Shown here: positions 8,655 to 19,458 of the stretch, one piece after another
Layout: each line of letters opens with the position of its first letter
How positions within the stretch are numbered: position 1 is the stretch's first letter
Assembly: GCA_963813355.1 (NCBI GenBank)
Contig: CAWEYS010000013.1
Coordinates: 124,001-188,000, forward strand
DNA: 64,000 nucleotides
Direction: 5' to 3'
Source: DATAGF01 sp963813355
Lineage (GTDB): Bacteria; Actinomycetota; Thermoleophilia; Miltoncostaeales; Miltoncostaeaceae
Notes under the pieces: model-generated
The model's database searches: none
The model's input: the letters and a program-made list of their open reading frames with translations, nothing else
Told to the model about the DNA's origin: nothing
Position numbers and translations under genes: made by a program

Positions 8655-8673
8655 CCTCACGGCCGGATCTCGG

Positions 8674-8755
8674 GCGGGTGTGGCGGAACTGGCATACGCG
8701 CTAGGTTTAGGTCCTAGTGGGGCAACCCTTGGAGGTTCGAGTCCTCTCACCCGCA
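8674..8755 (+). tRNA. tRNA-Leu(TAG)
   Basis: Class II tRNA with acceptor GCGGGTG/CACCCGC, anticodon TAG at 8708-8710 in loop TTTAGGT, a variable arm, and discriminator A at 8755. Lies 19 bases after tRNA-His and upstream of tig, probably in the same transcript. Confidence 0.97.
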
Positions 8756-8785
8756 CTGACATCGAGGCCCGACGAGGGCGGCGCG

Positions 8786-8815
8786 CGAGAGCGGCCGAGC
8801 GAGGAGGGCTCTGGG
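8786..8815 (-). repeat. Dispersed start-site repeat, inverted copy in front of tig
   Basis: On the minus strand this reads as a slightly shortened copy of the repeats at 12142-12206 and 25058-25120: it shares GAGCCCTCCTCG and CTCGGCCGCTCTCG with two short deletions. On the plus strand it supplies GAGGAGGG, a consensus ribosome site for tig, and can form an AGAGC...GCTCT hairpin around it. Confidence 0.6.
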
Positions 8816-10228
8816 ATGGCACTGACGACCGAGGTCACACCCCTCGAGGAGAACCGCGTCCGCCTGGACGTGGCCGTCCCCGGGGACGAGGTCCGTCGTC
8901 AGATGGAGAGGGCCGTCCGCCAGCTCGGTCGCGAGGTCCGGGTGCCGGGCTTCCGGCCCGGAAAGGCGCCCGCCGAGGTCATCGTCCAGCGCGTCGGCCG
9001 CGAGGCCGTGGTGCAGGAGATGCTCAAGGGGGCCCTCGGCGGCTGGTACTCCGAGGCGGTGAGCGAGGCCGGCGTCGTCCCGATCGACGACCCCGAGCTC
9101 GACCTCGAGGACGTCCCCGAGGACGGCGACCTGACCTTCACGGCGAAGGTGCACGTGCGGCCGAAGGCGACGCTCGGCGAGTACGCCGGCCTCGAGGTGG
9201 GTCGTGCCGGGCCGCAGGTGCCCGAGGACGCGCTCGACCAGCAGCTCGACGCCCTGCGCGAGCGCGCCGCCCGCCTCGTCCCCGTGGACCGCCCGGCCGC
9301 GACGGGCGACTTCCTGGTCATCGACTTCGACGGCTCGTCCGGGGGCAAGCGGCTGCGCAACGCGAGCGCCCGCGACTACCTGGTCGAGCTCGGCGGCGGC
9401 CGCCTGGTGGGCGAGTTCGACTCGCACCTGGCGGGCCTGTCGGCCGGCGAGTCGGTCGAGTTCCCCGTGACCTACGCCGATTCCGACGGGCGCGACGAGC
9501 TGCGCGGGCGGACGGTCAACTACACGGTCACCGTCAAGCAGGTGCAGCAGAAGGAGCTGCCGCCGCTCGACGACGACCTCGCGGTCGGGGTGAGCGAGTT
9601 CGACACCCTCGACGAGCTGCGCGCCGACGTGCAGCGGCGGCTGGACGAGGCCGCCCAGGCCGAGGTCGACGAGCTCTTCCGGCGCATGGTCATCGACGCG
9701 GCGGTCGCCAACGCGACGGTCGACGTGCCCGCGGTCATGGTCGACCGGCGCATCGGGACCATCCTGCAGCAGACCGCGTCGCAGCTGCCCGAGGGCGTGT
9801 CGTTCGAGCAGTACCTGGCCGCCGGCGGCCGCACGCTCGAGCAGGTGGTCGAGGAGCTGCGCCCGGACGCCGAGAACGCGGTCCGGCGCGAGCTGGTGGT
9901 GGAGGCCGTCGCCGACGCCGAGGGCATCGAGGTCTCCGACGAGGAGATCGAGGAGCAGGTGCGGGAGGACGCCGAGGCCACCGGGCGCGCGCCCGACCGG
10001 CTGCTGCACGATCTCCGGCACCACGGCGGCTGGGAGACGCTGCGCCAGGACCTGCGAATGAAGAAGGCCGTCGAGGTGCTCACCTCGGGGGCGACGCCGA
10101 TCCCGATGGAGCAGGCCGAGGCCCGCGAGCGCCTCTGGACGCCGGACCAGGCCCGCGAGGAGCAGACCGCGACGGCAGGGAAGCCGGCCCCCGCCGGGAA
10201 GCTCTGGACGCCCGGCGACCCCCGATGA
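8816..10228 (+). CDS. tig: Trigger factor (ribosome-associated chaperone)
   Basis: 470-aa chaperone that binds nascent chains at the ribosome exit and has peptidyl-prolyl isomerase activity. The ribosome-docking signature VPGFRPGKAPAEVI is at about residues 42-55. The FKBP-like PPIase domain follows (TGDFLVIDFDGSSGGK, LVGEFDSHLAGL), then the substrate-binding domain. The C terminus has three LWTP repeats in a Pro/Ala tail that I do not recognise. ATG 8816 follows a strong GAGGAGGG site that belongs to the dispersed repeat. It heads the conserved tig-clpP-clpX string. Confidence 0.96.
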   Translation: MALTTEVTPLEENRVRLDVAVPGDEVRRQMERAVRQLGREVRVPGFRPGKAPAEVIVQRVGREAVVQEMLKGALGGWYSEAVSEAGVVPIDDPELDLEDVPEDGDLTFTAKVHVRPKATLGEYAGLEVGRAGPQVPEDALDQQLDALRERAARLVPVDRPAATGDFLVIDFDGSSGGKRLRNASARDYLVELGGGRLVGEFDSHLAGLSAGESVEFPVTYADSDGRDELRGRTVNYTVTVKQVQQKELPPLDDDLAVGVSEFDTLDELRADVQRRLDEAAQAEVDELFRRMVIDAAVANATVDVPAVMVDRRIGTILQQTASQLPEGVSFEQYLAAGGRTLEQVVEELRPDAENAVRRELVVEAVADAEGIEVSDEEIEEQVREDAEATGRAPDRLLHDLRHHGGWETLRQDLRMKKAVEVLTSGATPIPMEQAEARERLWTPDQAREEQTATAGKPAPAGKLWTPGDPR

Positions 10229-10253
10229 CCACGCGCGACGAGAGGACCCGCAG

Positions 10254-10838
10254 TTGAGCCCGTTGATCCCCATGGTCGTCGAGCAGACGTCGCGCGGCGA
10301 GCGCTCCTTCGACATCTACTCGCGCCTGCTCAACGAGCGGATCGTCTTCCTGGGGACCCCCATCGACGACCAGATCGCGAACCTCGTCGTGGCGCAGCTC
10401 CTCCACCTGGAGAGCGAGGACCCCGACAAGGACATCTCGCTGTACATCAACTCGCCGGGCGGGTCGGTCTACGCGGGCCTGGCGATCTACGACACGATGC
10501 AGTTCATCAAGCCGGACGTGCAGACGATCTGCGTCGGCATCGCCATGAGCATGGGCGCCCTCCTCCTCGCCGGCGGCGCGCACGGGAAGCGGATGGCCCT
10601 GCCGAACGCCAAGATCCTCATCCACCAGGTCTCGAGCGGCTTCAGCGGCCAGGCGACCGACATCGAGATCCACGCGCGCGAGATCATCGACCTGCGCAAG
10701 CGCCTCGATCAGATCATCGCCAAGCACACCCAGCAGGATCTTGAGAAGGTCGCCAAGGACACCGACCGCGACTTCTTCATGAGCAGCGAAGAGGCGAAGG
10801 AGTACGGCATCGTCGACCGGGTGATCGAGAGCCACTAG
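10254..10838 (+). CDS. clpP: ATP-dependent Clp protease proteolytic subunit ClpP
   Basis: 194-aa serine peptidase that forms the proteolytic barrel with ClpX or ClpC. The catalytic triad is visible: Ser99 in AMSMGALLLAGG, His124 in ILIHQVSSG, Asp173 in DTDRDFFMS. The TTG at 10254 gives the usual short N-terminal loop (SPLIPMVVEQTSRGERSFD), and the next ATG (codon 7) would shorten it. Gene lies between tig and clpX with 25 and 27 base gaps. Confidence 0.96.
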   Translation: MSPLIPMVVEQTSRGERSFDIYSRLLNERIVFLGTPIDDQIANLVVAQLLHLESEDPDKDISLYINSPGGSVYAGLAIYDTMQFIKPDVQTICVGIAMSMGALLLAGGAHGKRMALPNAKILIHQVSSGFSGQATDIEIHAREIIDLRKRLDQIIAKHTQQDLEKVAKDTDRDFFMSSEEAKEYGIVDRVIESH

Positions 10839-10865
10839 CTCCACGGACGAAGGGGCCCCTCTCCG

Positions 10866-12137
<1,272 letters not shown>

Positions 12138-12141
12138 CGGC

Positions 12142-12206
12142 GGGACCCCAATGAGCCCTCCTCGGTCTCGGCCGCTCTCGGCGGCGGCCGGCCCTCGACG
12201 GGCGGA
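12142..12206 (+). repeat. Dispersed start-site repeat, copy at valS
   Basis: About 65 bases, nearly identical (a few substitutions, one indel) to 25058-25120, and partly matched in inverse orientation at 8786-8815. Begins GGGACCCCAATGAGCCC. The ATG inside it is the valS start, and the repeat encodes the first 18 or so ValS residues (MSPPRSRPLSAAAGPRR), which are not part of the synthetase fold. Confidence 0.75.
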
Positions 12207-14712
12207 GCGGTTCGACCCGGCCGAGGTCGAGCCGCGCTGGACGGCCGCCTGGGAGGCGGCCGGGGTGGGGCACGCCGACCCCGGCAGCGACCGCCCGCCG
12301 TACACGATCGCGATCCCGCCGCCGAACGTGACCGGGGCGCTGCACATGGGGCACGCGCTCAACAACACCATCCAGGACGTGCTGATCCGCGCACACCGCA
12401 TGGCGGGGTACGAGACCTTCTGGATCTGCGGCACGGACCACGCCGGCATCGCCACCCAGGCGGTCGTCGAGAAGGCGCTGGCCGCCGAGGGGCTGTCGCG
12501 CGAGGAGCTCGGCCGCGAGGAGTTCGTGCGCCGCGTCTGGGAGTGGAGGGAGGTGTACGGCGGCCGGATCATCGGCCAGCTCAAGCGCCTCGGCTGCAGC
12601 CTCGACTACGCGCGCGAGCGCTTCACGATGGACGAGCGCTACGCCGCGGCCGTGCTCGAGGTGTTCGTCGCCCTCCACGCCAAGGGCTACATCTATCGCG
12701 ACCGCTACCTCGTCAACTGGGACCCCGGGCTCGGGTCGGCGATCTCCGACCTCGAGGTCGAGGACCGCGAGGTCACCGACTCGCTCGTGAGCATCGCCTA
12801 CCCGCTCGCCGACGGCACCGGCGAGATCGTCGTGGCCACGGTCCGCCCGGAGACCATGCTCGGCGACACCGCCGTGGCCGTGAACCCCGGCGACGAGCGC
12901 TATCGCCACCTGATCGGCAGCGCGGCGGTCCTGCCGCTGGTGGGCCGCGAGCTCCCGATCGTGGCCGACGAGCACGTCGAGCCGGAGTTCGGCACCGGCG
13001 CGCTCAAGATCACGCCCGCCCACGACCCGAAGGACTTCGAGATCGCCCGCCGCCACGGCCTCCCGGCCGTCGGCGTGATCGGCGAGGACGGGCTCATGAC
13101 CCCCGAGGCGGGCGAGCGCTACGCGGGCCTGACCCCTGCGGCCGCGGCCGAGCGGGTGATGGCCGACCTGCGCGCGCAGGGCCTCGTGCGCGGCGAGGAG
13201 CCCTACACCCACACGGTCCCGTTCTCCCACCGCTCGGGCGCGCGCGTCGAGCCGCTGGTCTCGCTGCAGTGGTTCTGCGACATGTCGCGCCTGGCCGCGC
13301 CGGCGATCGAGGCCGTCGAGCGGGGCCGGGTGCGCTTCACCCCGGCCAAGTGGGGCGAGGTCTACCTCAACTGGATGCGCGAGATCCGCCCCTGGTGCAT
13401 CAGCCGCCAGCTCTGGTGGGGGCACCAGATCCCGGTCTGGTACCGCGGCGAGGAGACGTACGTCGGTCGCGACGCGCCCGCCGGCGAGGGCTGGGAGCGC
13501 GACCCCGACGTGCTCGACACCTGGTTCAGCTCGGCGCTGTGGCCGTTCGCGACCCTGGGGTGGCCGGAGCGCACGCCCGAGCTCGAGCGCTTCTACCCGA
13601 CCCAGGTGCTCTCGACCGCGCGCGACATCATCTTCCTCTGGGTCGCGCGCATGGTGATGATGGGCTGCGAGTTCATGGGCGAGGAGCCGTTCGCCGACGT
13701 GGCGATCCACTCGGTCGTGCAGGCGCCCGACGGCCGGCGCATGAGCAAGTCGCTCGGCACCGGCATCGACCCGATGGACGAGATCGAGCGCAACGGCGCC
13801 GACGCCCTCCGCTTCGGGCTGCTCATGATGTCGAGCACCCAGGACGTGCGCTTCAGCCAGGAGCGCATCGACCAGGGGCGCCAGCTGGTGACCAAGCTCT
13901 GGAACGCCGTGCGGCTGGTGGTCGACCGGGGCGGGCGCGCCGGGACGGGGGCGGTCGAGCCCGCGACGCTGGCCGACCGCTGGATCGCCTCGCGGGTCGC
14001 CGACGCGGTCGAGCGCGGCGCCGGCCATCTGGACCGCTTCGAGCTGTCGCCCCTGGCCGACCTCGTCTACCACGTGGTCTTCGACGACTACTGCGACTGG
14101 TACCTGGAGCTCCTCAAGGCCGGCGAGGCGACGCCGGAGGTGGCGGGCGCCGCCCTCGAGCAGCTGCTCGCCCTGGCCCACCCGCTCATGCCCTTCGTCA
14201 CCGAGGAGGGGTGGTCGCGCATGCCGGGCGCCGAGGGGCTCATGGCCGTGCACCCGGCGGCGGCCGCGCCCGGCCCGCGCGACGAGGCGGCCGAGGCCGA
14301 GATCCGGGCGGTGCAGGAGGAGGTCAACGCCATCCGAGGATGGCGCGCGCAACGCGGGATCTCTCCCCGCCAGGCCGTCGTGGCCGAGGACCCGCACCCG
14401 CTCACCCGGGCCCTCGCGCGCGCCGAGCCGGCCGCGAACCCGGCCGAGCTCGTGTCCCGGGTGCTCCTGCCCACCCGCTCGATGGCCATCGGGGTCGCGG
14501 GCGAGCACGTCGACGCGGAGGTCGAGGCCGAGCGCCTGAGGGGGGAGCTCCGCACGGCCGAGGCCGAGCTCGAGCGCGCCGAGCGCAAGCTGTCCGATGA
14601 GCGGTTCGTCGAGCGGGCCCCCGCCCACCTGGTCGACGCCGAGCGCGAGAAGGCGGCGCGCTACGCGGCCGAGCGTGAGACGCTCGCGGCCCGCATCGCC
14701 GCGCTCGGGTGA
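12151..14712 (+). CDS. valS: Valyl-tRNA synthetase
   Basis: Class I synthetase of 853 aa. It has the HIGH-type motif PPPNVTGALHMGHALNN, the editing-domain segment GTGALKITPAHDPKDFEIA, the WWGHQIPVWY core and the KMSKS-type GRRMSKSLGTGIDP. It ends in a coiled-coil arm (RLRGELRTAEAELERAERKL) as usual for ValS. ATG 12151 is the only usable start before the conserved RFDPAEVEPRW, so the N-terminal leader comes from the dispersed repeat. Its stop overlaps the folC GTG. Confidence 0.97.
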   Translation: MSPPRSRPLSAAAGPRRAERFDPAEVEPRWTAAWEAAGVGHADPGSDRPPYTIAIPPPNVTGALHMGHALNNTIQDVLIRAHRMAGYETFWICGTDHAGIATQAVVEKALAAEGLSREELGREEFVRRVWEWREVYGGRIIGQLKRLGCSLDYARERFTMDERYAAAVLEVFVALHAKGYIYRDRYLVNWDPGLGSAISDLEVEDREVTDSLVSIAYPLADGTGEIVVATVRPETMLGDTAVAVNPGDERYRHLIGSAAVLPLVGRELPIVADEHVEPEFGTGALKITPAHDPKDFEIARRHGLPAVGVIGEDGLMTPEAGERYAGLTPAAAAERVMADLRAQGLVRGEEPYTHTVPFSHRSGARVEPLVSLQWFCDMSRLAAPAIEAVERGRVRFTPAKWGEVYLNWMREIRPWCISRQLWWGHQIPVWYRGEETYVGRDAPAGEGWERDPDVLDTWFSSALWPFATLGWPERTPELERFYPTQVLSTARDIIFLWVARMVMMGCEFMGEEPFADVAIHSVVQAPDGRRMSKSLGTGIDPMDEIERNGADALRFGLLMMSSTQDVRFSQERIDQGRQLVTKLWNAVRLVVDRGGRAGTGAVEPATLADRWIASRVADAVERGAGHLDRFELSPLADLVYHVVFDDYCDWYLELLKAGEATPEVAGAALEQLLALAHPLMPFVTEEGWSRMPGAEGLMAVHPAAAAPGPRDEAAEAEIRAVQEEVNAIRGWRAQRGISPRQAVVAEDPHPLTRALARAEPAANPAELVSRVLLPTRSMAIGVAGEHVDAEVEAERLRGELRTAEAELERAERKLSDERFVERAPAHLVDAEREKAARYAAERETLAARIAALG

Positions 14713-16049
14713 CGCCGGAGGCGGCCCGCGACTGGATCGCCGGCCTCCAGATCCTCGGCATGCGCCTGGGTCTGGACCGGATCCGCGCCCTGCTGGGCGC
14801 GCTCGGGCACCCTGAGCGGGCCGCCCCGGCCCTCCACGTGGTCGGCACCAACGGCAAGTCGTCGACGGCGCGGCTGGCCGCGGCCGCCCTGGCCGGCGAG
14901 GGGCGCGTCGGCGTCTACCTGTCGCCCCACATCGTCGACTGGACCGAGCGGGTCCAGATCGACGGCGCGCCGATCGGCGACGGGGCCTTCGCCGAGGCCG
15001 CGACGGCGGTGCGCGCCGCGGCCGAGGGCCCGTCGCTGCCGCCCGGCGACCCGGTCACGCAGTTCGAGGCGCTCACGGCCATCGCGCTCTGGTCCTTCCG
15101 GGCGGCGGACGCGGGCGCGATGGCCATCGAGGCCGGGCTCGGCGGGCGCTGGGACGCGACCAACGTGCTGCCGCCGGGCGCGGCCGTCGTCCTCACCAAC
15201 GTCGCGCTCGAGCACACCGAGTTCCTCGGCGACACCGAGGCCGCCATCGCCGGCGAGAAGCTGGCGGTCTGCCCCGACGGCTCCGACCGGCTGGTCGTGG
15301 GGCGGCTGAGCCCGGCCGCGCGCACCGCGGTCGACGCCGAGCTCGCGCGCCGGGGCATCCGGGCGCTCCGCTACGGCGAGGGGCTGACCGCCCGCGACGA
15401 GGGCGCGACCGTCGCGGTCGAGACCCCCGTCGCCCGCTACGAGGGCCTGCCCCTGGCGCTGCGCGGGGGTTTCCAGCGCGAGAACCTGGCGCTCGCCGTC
15501 GCCGGGGCCGAGCTGGTGACCGGCGGCCCGCTCGCCGTCGAGCCGCTGCGCCGCGCGATCGCCGGGGTCCGCATGCCCGGACGCCTGGAGGTCGTCCCCG
15601 GCGCGCCCGAGGTCGTCCTCGACGGCGCCCACAACCCGGCGGGCGTGCAGGCCCTGGTGGCCGCGCTCGACGGTGCCCGCGCCGGCCGCGGCCCGGTCGT
15701 CGCCGTGGTCTCGGCGCTGGAGTACAAGGACACCCAGGGCATGGTCGCGGCGCTGGCCCCGGCGGCGGCCCTCGTGGTGGCGACGCGCTCGTCGCACCGG
15801 CACGCGGCGGAGCCCGCGCGCCTGGCCGAAGCCGCGCGCGGCGCCGGGATGGCCGCGCTGGTCGTCGAGGAGCCGACGGCGGCCCTGGCGCGGGCGCGCG
15901 AGGAGGCCGGCCCCGAGGGGACGGTCCTGGTCGTGGGTTCGCTGTATTTGCTCGGAGATCTGCGGCCCCACGTTCTGGCGGCCGAGCGGGAACCCCCTGC
16001 TAGACTCGCGCCCGCCCGGAAGGGCGAGGGCCCAGCCGAGCGAATATAG
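14709..16049 (+). CDS. folC: Bifunctional folylpolyglutamate synthase/dihydrofolate synthase
   Basis: 446-aa Mur-ligase-fold enzyme adding glutamates to folates. P-loop in HVVGTNGKSSTARLAA, then LSPHIVDWTERVQIDG, the magnesium/ATP region GLGGRWDATNVL, LTNVALEHTEFLGDTEAAIAG and the C-terminal EVVLDGAHNPAGVQALV. GTG 14709 overlaps the valS stop (GTGA). The valS-folC-ndk order is common in Actinomycetota. Confidence 0.95.
   Translation: MTPEAARDWIAGLQILGMRLGLDRIRALLGALGHPERAAPALHVVGTNGKSSTARLAAAALAGEGRVGVYLSPHIVDWTERVQIDGAPIGDGAFAEAATAVRAAAEGPSLPPGDPVTQFEALTAIALWSFRAADAGAMAIEAGLGGRWDATNVLPPGAAVVLTNVALEHTEFLGDTEAAIAGEKLAVCPDGSDRLVVGRLSPAARTAVDAELARRGIRALRYGEGLTARDEGATVAVETPVARYEGLPLALRGGFQRENLALAVAGAELVTGGPLAVEPLRRAIAGVRMPGRLEVVPGAPEVVLDGAHNPAGVQALVAALDGARAGRGPVVAVVSALEYKDTQGMVAALAPAAALVVATRSSHRHAAEPARLAEAARGAGMAALVVEEPTAALARAREEAGPEGTVLVVGSLYLLGDLRPHVLAAEREPPARLAPARKGEGPAERI
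16001..16006 (+). promoter_or_regulatory. -10-like TAGACT inside the end of folC
   Basis: TAGACT lies about 85 bases before the next gene (16091). It could drive the membrane-protein/ndk/maf genes independently of the upstream string. No clear -35. Confidence 0.35.
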
Positions 16050-16090
16050 GTGCGCATGACGTCGGCCTCACGCGTGAAACGGCTCCCCCT

Positions 16091-16795
16091 GTGATGCTCG
16101 CGATCGGCCCGGCGGGCCTGCTGGGCTTTCTCCAGGCGGACCCGCAGGCCACCTCCGACTCGGACGACCCGTTCGAGTCGATCTCGAACTTCTTCGACTC
16201 GGGGCTGTGGAGCGCGATCAGCCTCATGCTGCAGGTCTTCGTCGTCCTGCTGTGGCTCGCGCTGGTCTACTGGACCTACCAGGACGCCCGGCGCCGCTTC
16301 GAGGCGCCCGCGGCCGTCGCCGGCTGCGTGGCCCTGTCGGTGCTGCTGCCGTTCCTCGGGTCGATCATCTACCTGATCGTGCGCCCGCCCGAGTACCTCG
16401 ACGAGGCGCGCGAGCGCGAGCTCGAGCTCCTCGCGCTGGAGCGGCGGCTCGGCGAGCTCGGGGACGTGGAGGGCCAGGAGATCGTCGCGCGCATGCTGGC
16501 GCGCGAGGGCGTGACGGGCGACGCTGCCGGGGTGCAGCGGGCCCTGCGCCAGGCCGGCGTGGCGTCGCAGGACGACGTCCGCGACCTCGACCTCCGCCTG
16601 ACCGAGGTCGAGTTCCGCATGCGCCTGCTCGACGGCGCCGCCGAGGCCCCGGCCGCGGCGCCCGACGACGGAGCCCTCCAGCGCCGCCGCGAGCGCGAGC
16701 GGGAGCTGCCCGAGACGGCCGGCGGCCGCACCGGCGACACCGGCCGGTCGGTCCGCTGGCGCCGCGGGCGCCGCGAGCCCGAGGCGTATGACTGA
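16091..16795 (+). CDS. Unknown two-helix membrane protein with coiled-coil tail
   Basis: 234-aa protein of unknown function. A short N-terminal acidic stretch is followed by a first membrane helix (LWSAISLMLQVFVVLLWLAL, about 38-60) and a second (AAVAGCVALSVLLPFLGSII, about 74-96). A long charged, probably coiled-coil cytoplasmic region (EARERELELLALERRLGEL) and an Arg-rich C terminus complete it. The GTG at 16091 or the adjacent ATG at 16094 starts it. Its end overlaps the start of ndk by 8 bases. A role at the membrane near nucleotide/folate genes cannot be inferred. Confidence 0.75.
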   Translation: MMLAIGPAGLLGFLQADPQATSDSDDPFESISNFFDSGLWSAISLMLQVFVVLLWLALVYWTYQDARRRFEAPAAVAGCVALSVLLPFLGSIIYLIVRPPEYLDEARERELELLALERRLGELGDVEGQEIVARMLAREGVTGDAAGVQRALRQAGVASQDDVRDLDLRLTEVEFRMRLLDGAAEAPAAAPDDGALQRRRERERELPETAGGRTGDTGRSVRWRRGRREPEAYD

Positions 16796-17201
16796 GCGGT
16801 CGTTCGTGATGGTGAAGCCGGACGGGGTCGCCGCGGGGCTCACGGGGGAGATCATCTCGCGCATCGAGCGGCGCGGGCTGGCGATCCTGGCCCTGCGCAA
16901 GGCCGTGATGGCCCGCGACGTGGCCCAGGTGCACTACGGCGAGCACAGCGAGCGGCCCTTCTTCGGCGAGCTGGTCGAGTTCATCACCTCCGGGCCGGTC
17001 GTGATGATGGCCGTCGAGGGGGAGGGGGCCGTCGGGGCCCTGCGCACCATGATGGGGCCGACCGACCCCCAGGACGCCCCGCCGGGCACCGTCCGCGGCG
17101 ACTACGCCCTCGACGTGGGGCAGAACGTCATCCACGGCTCCGACGGCACCGACTCGGCCGCCCGCGAGCTGGCCCTGCACTTCCCCGATCTCGCGGGCTG
17201 A
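16788..17201 (+). CDS. ndk: Nucleoside diphosphate kinase
   Basis: 137-aa kinase that transfers the gamma phosphate between NTPs and NDPs through a phosphohistidine. It has the N-terminal RSFVMVKPDGV, RPFFGELVEFITSGP, and the active-site histidine 116 in NVIHGSDG. Length is normal. ATG 16788 overlaps the upstream membrane-protein gene. The maf gene follows by 10 bases. Confidence 0.97.
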   Translation: MTERSFVMVKPDGVAAGLTGEIISRIERRGLAILALRKAVMARDVAQVHYGEHSERPFFGELVEFITSGPVVMMAVEGEGAVGALRTMMGPTDPQDAPPGTVRGDYALDVGQNVIHGSDGTDSAARELALHFPDLAG

Positions 17202-17211
17202 CCACGGCGGC

Positions 17212-17759
17212 GTGATCCTGCTGGCGTCGCGCTCGCCCCAGCGGCGGGCGCTGCTCGGCGCGCTCGGGGTCGCGTTCCGAGTCGTGGCGCCCCGGGCCGA
17301 GGAGGGGGACGATCCGCTCGCCAACGCCCGGGCCAAGGCGCGCGAGGTGGCCGCCCGCGCCGGCGTCCCCGAGGGCGGCGCCGTGCTGGGCGCCGACACC
17401 GAGGTGATCCTCGAGGGCCGCGTCCTCGGCACGCCGCCCGACGCCGCCGCCGCCCGCCACCACCTGACCGCCCTCGCGGGGCGGGCTCACGTGGTCCGCT
17501 CAGCCGTTTGCGTGATCACGCAACGAGATGAGCGGGAGCTCGTGGACGACGCCCGCGTGACCTTCCGGCCGCTTGTCGGAGGCGGACGTCGAGCGCTACG
17601 TCGCCACCGGCGAGTGGCGCGACCGGGCGGGCGGCTACGCGATCCAGGGCGGCGGGGCGGCCCTCGTGGAGCGGGTCGAGGGCGACGAGTCGACGGTGGT
17701 CGGGCTGCCGGTCGGCGCGGCTGGCGGCGCTGCTCGAGGAGCTGGGCCTGCTGGCCTGA
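17212..17759 (+). CDS. maf: Maf-like nucleotide pyrophosphatase, interrupted by two frameshifts
   Basis: House-cleaning pyrophosphatase for non-canonical nucleotides. The N-terminal LASRSPQRRALLGALG and GADTEVILEG are in the first frame. The frame shifts near 17575: FRPL continues as SEADVERYVATGEWRDRAGGYAIQGGGA in another frame. It shifts again near 17725 to end as RLAALLEELGLLA. Each break is explained by one extra base (a T after CCGCT; a C in GTCGGCGCGG). Because the protein is otherwise conserved to the end, sequence error is more likely than decay. The end lies one base from the convergent delta-60 gene. Confidence 0.85.
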
Positions 17760-17760
17760 G

Positions 17761-19458
17761 TCAGGCCCGGCCGCGCTCGCAGGCCGGCGCGTCGCGGCCG
17801 GCGCCGCCCAGGCAGAGGTCGCGGGGGCCGGGCCCGCCGAGGAGGGCATCGCGCCCGGCCTGGCCCTGGAGGCGGTCGACGCCGGGGCCGCCCAGCAACC
17901 GGTCGTCGCCGGCTTGGCCCAGCAGCTGGTCCTTCCCGGGGCCGCCCTTGAGCACGTCCCTGCCGGGGCCGCCGCAGACGACGTCGTTGCCGCCCAGAGC
18001 GCTGACGGTGTCGTTGCCGCCCAGGGCCACGATCACGTCGGCCCGGCGCGTGCCCCTGAGCCGGTCCCTGCCCGGCGTGCCGACGATCGTGGCCGCCTTG
18101 CCACCGCAGCGCGGCGGGCGTCCGGCCGCTCCGGGGCCGCCGCCCGCGCCCGCGCCGGCGGGGCTCGAGCCCCCCTGGACGCGGGCGACGGCCATGTCGG
18201 TGCGCCGCGAGGCCCGCCGCCACGAGGCCGCCGTCCGGCTGCAGGGCGAGCCCTTGGGCCTTGCTGGGGCCACCCGGGAACGCGACGGTGCGGATGCCCC
18301 CGTCGCCGAATGTGCTGTCGAGGGTGCCCCCCGGCTGCAGGCGCACGAGCCCGAAGCCGAGGCGGGCGATGCCCGCGACGACCACCTTGCCGTCGCCCTG
18401 CAGGACCGCAGCGGAGGCGTCCTCGTTGCCTCCCAGGTCGATCACGACGGCCCCGTCGCCGTCGAAGCTCTGGTCCAGGGAGCCGTTCTGGTTCAGGCGG
18501 ACGACGACGATGTCACGGTTGAAGGTGGGCACCACCTGGTCGGAGTTGTCGCGCCAGCCGACGAGGAGGATCCTGCCGTCCGGCTGGACCAGCACGTCCT
18601 CGACCGTCTCCAGCAGGCCGAAGTCGAGCTCGAGCTTGCCGTCGCCGTCGAAGGAGGCATCGAGTTGCCCGTTGTCGCCGTCGATCCGCGCGACCGCCAT
18701 GTCGGTCGTGCCGCCGCCCGAGACGCCGCCCGCCACCACCAAGCGGCCGTCGGGCTGACGGGCCACGGCGTTCGCGTGGTCGCCGGTCCCCGTGAAGTTG
18801 ACGAACGCGTTGCCGAAGCCGGTGATCGCTCCGGTCGGGCTCAGCTTCGTGACGACCGCGAGCCCCTGGGCGTCCGGCGTGTAGCTGGAACCGGCCAGGA
18901 CGATCGTGCCGTCGGGCAGCGCCAGCACGTCCCGGACGGTGTCGTCCCCGGTGCTCGGCGACCCGCCGTAGCTGAGCTCCAGCCGCCCGGGGTCGTTGGC
19001 GAGGTCGTCCGAGGTCGTGCCCGGGGCGAAGGAGGCGTCCAGCTCCCCGCCCGGCAGGAACCTCACGACGGATGCGTTGTCGCCGTCCTCGCCGGCCACG
19101 ACCAGCCGGCCGTCCGGGTGGCGCGCCACCGCGAAGGCCACGTTCGGGTCGCCGTCCCCGATGAGCCGGAGGCCGAGTCCGCCCTCGGGAGAGCCGTCGG
19201 GGTTGCGCCGACTCACCACGAACCTCGTCGCGACGCCGCCCCAGCCCACGACGACGATCCTCCCGTCGGGCTCGACCAGCACGTCCTCCGCGGCGTCGAG
19301 CGAGCCGAGGTCGATCGTGAGGCGGCCGTCACGGCGAAGGTGCGGTCGATGTCGCCCGGTGCCGCGAGCGCCAGGCCCGCCACGGCCGAGAGCGTGGCGG
19401 CCACAACGGCGACGACAGCGCCGCGCCGCCACCGGCCGGCGCCGACCCCCCGCGTCAT
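17761..19458 (-). CDS. Secreted delta-60 repeat / RTX-repeat protein (two frameshifts)
   Basis: A signal peptide (RRGAVVAVVAATLSAVAGLA, ending ALAAP) is followed by about six delta-60 type beta-propeller-like units (repeating QPDGRLVVAG, LDASFDGDGKL patterns). The C terminus has RTX-like calcium-binding nonapeptides (GGPGRDVLKGGPGKDQLLG and relatives). Three segments lie in different frames: the signal peptide (to about 19330), the propeller (to about 18200) and the RTX tail. Single-base indels reconcile them. Exported, probably extracellular; function unknown. ATG 19458 shares a base with the stop of the MFS frame upstream. Confidence 0.8.

Noticed and set aside
12138..12206. T-box or attenuator leader for valS
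   Set aside because: No T-box sequence (TGGNACC-type), no stem I architecture and only 13 bases of gap; the same DNA occurs at mrdA, which is not a synthetase gene.
17212..17759. Programmed ribosomal frameshifting in maf, mrdA, proB or gad
   Set aside because: No slippery sequence or downstream pseudoknot recurs at the breaks, and none of these families is known for programmed shifts.
17860..19320. Regular repeats suggestive of a CRISPR or minisatellite array
   Set aside because: The periodicity is in the protein (delta-60 and RTX repeats); nucleotide units vary and there are no constant-length spacers.
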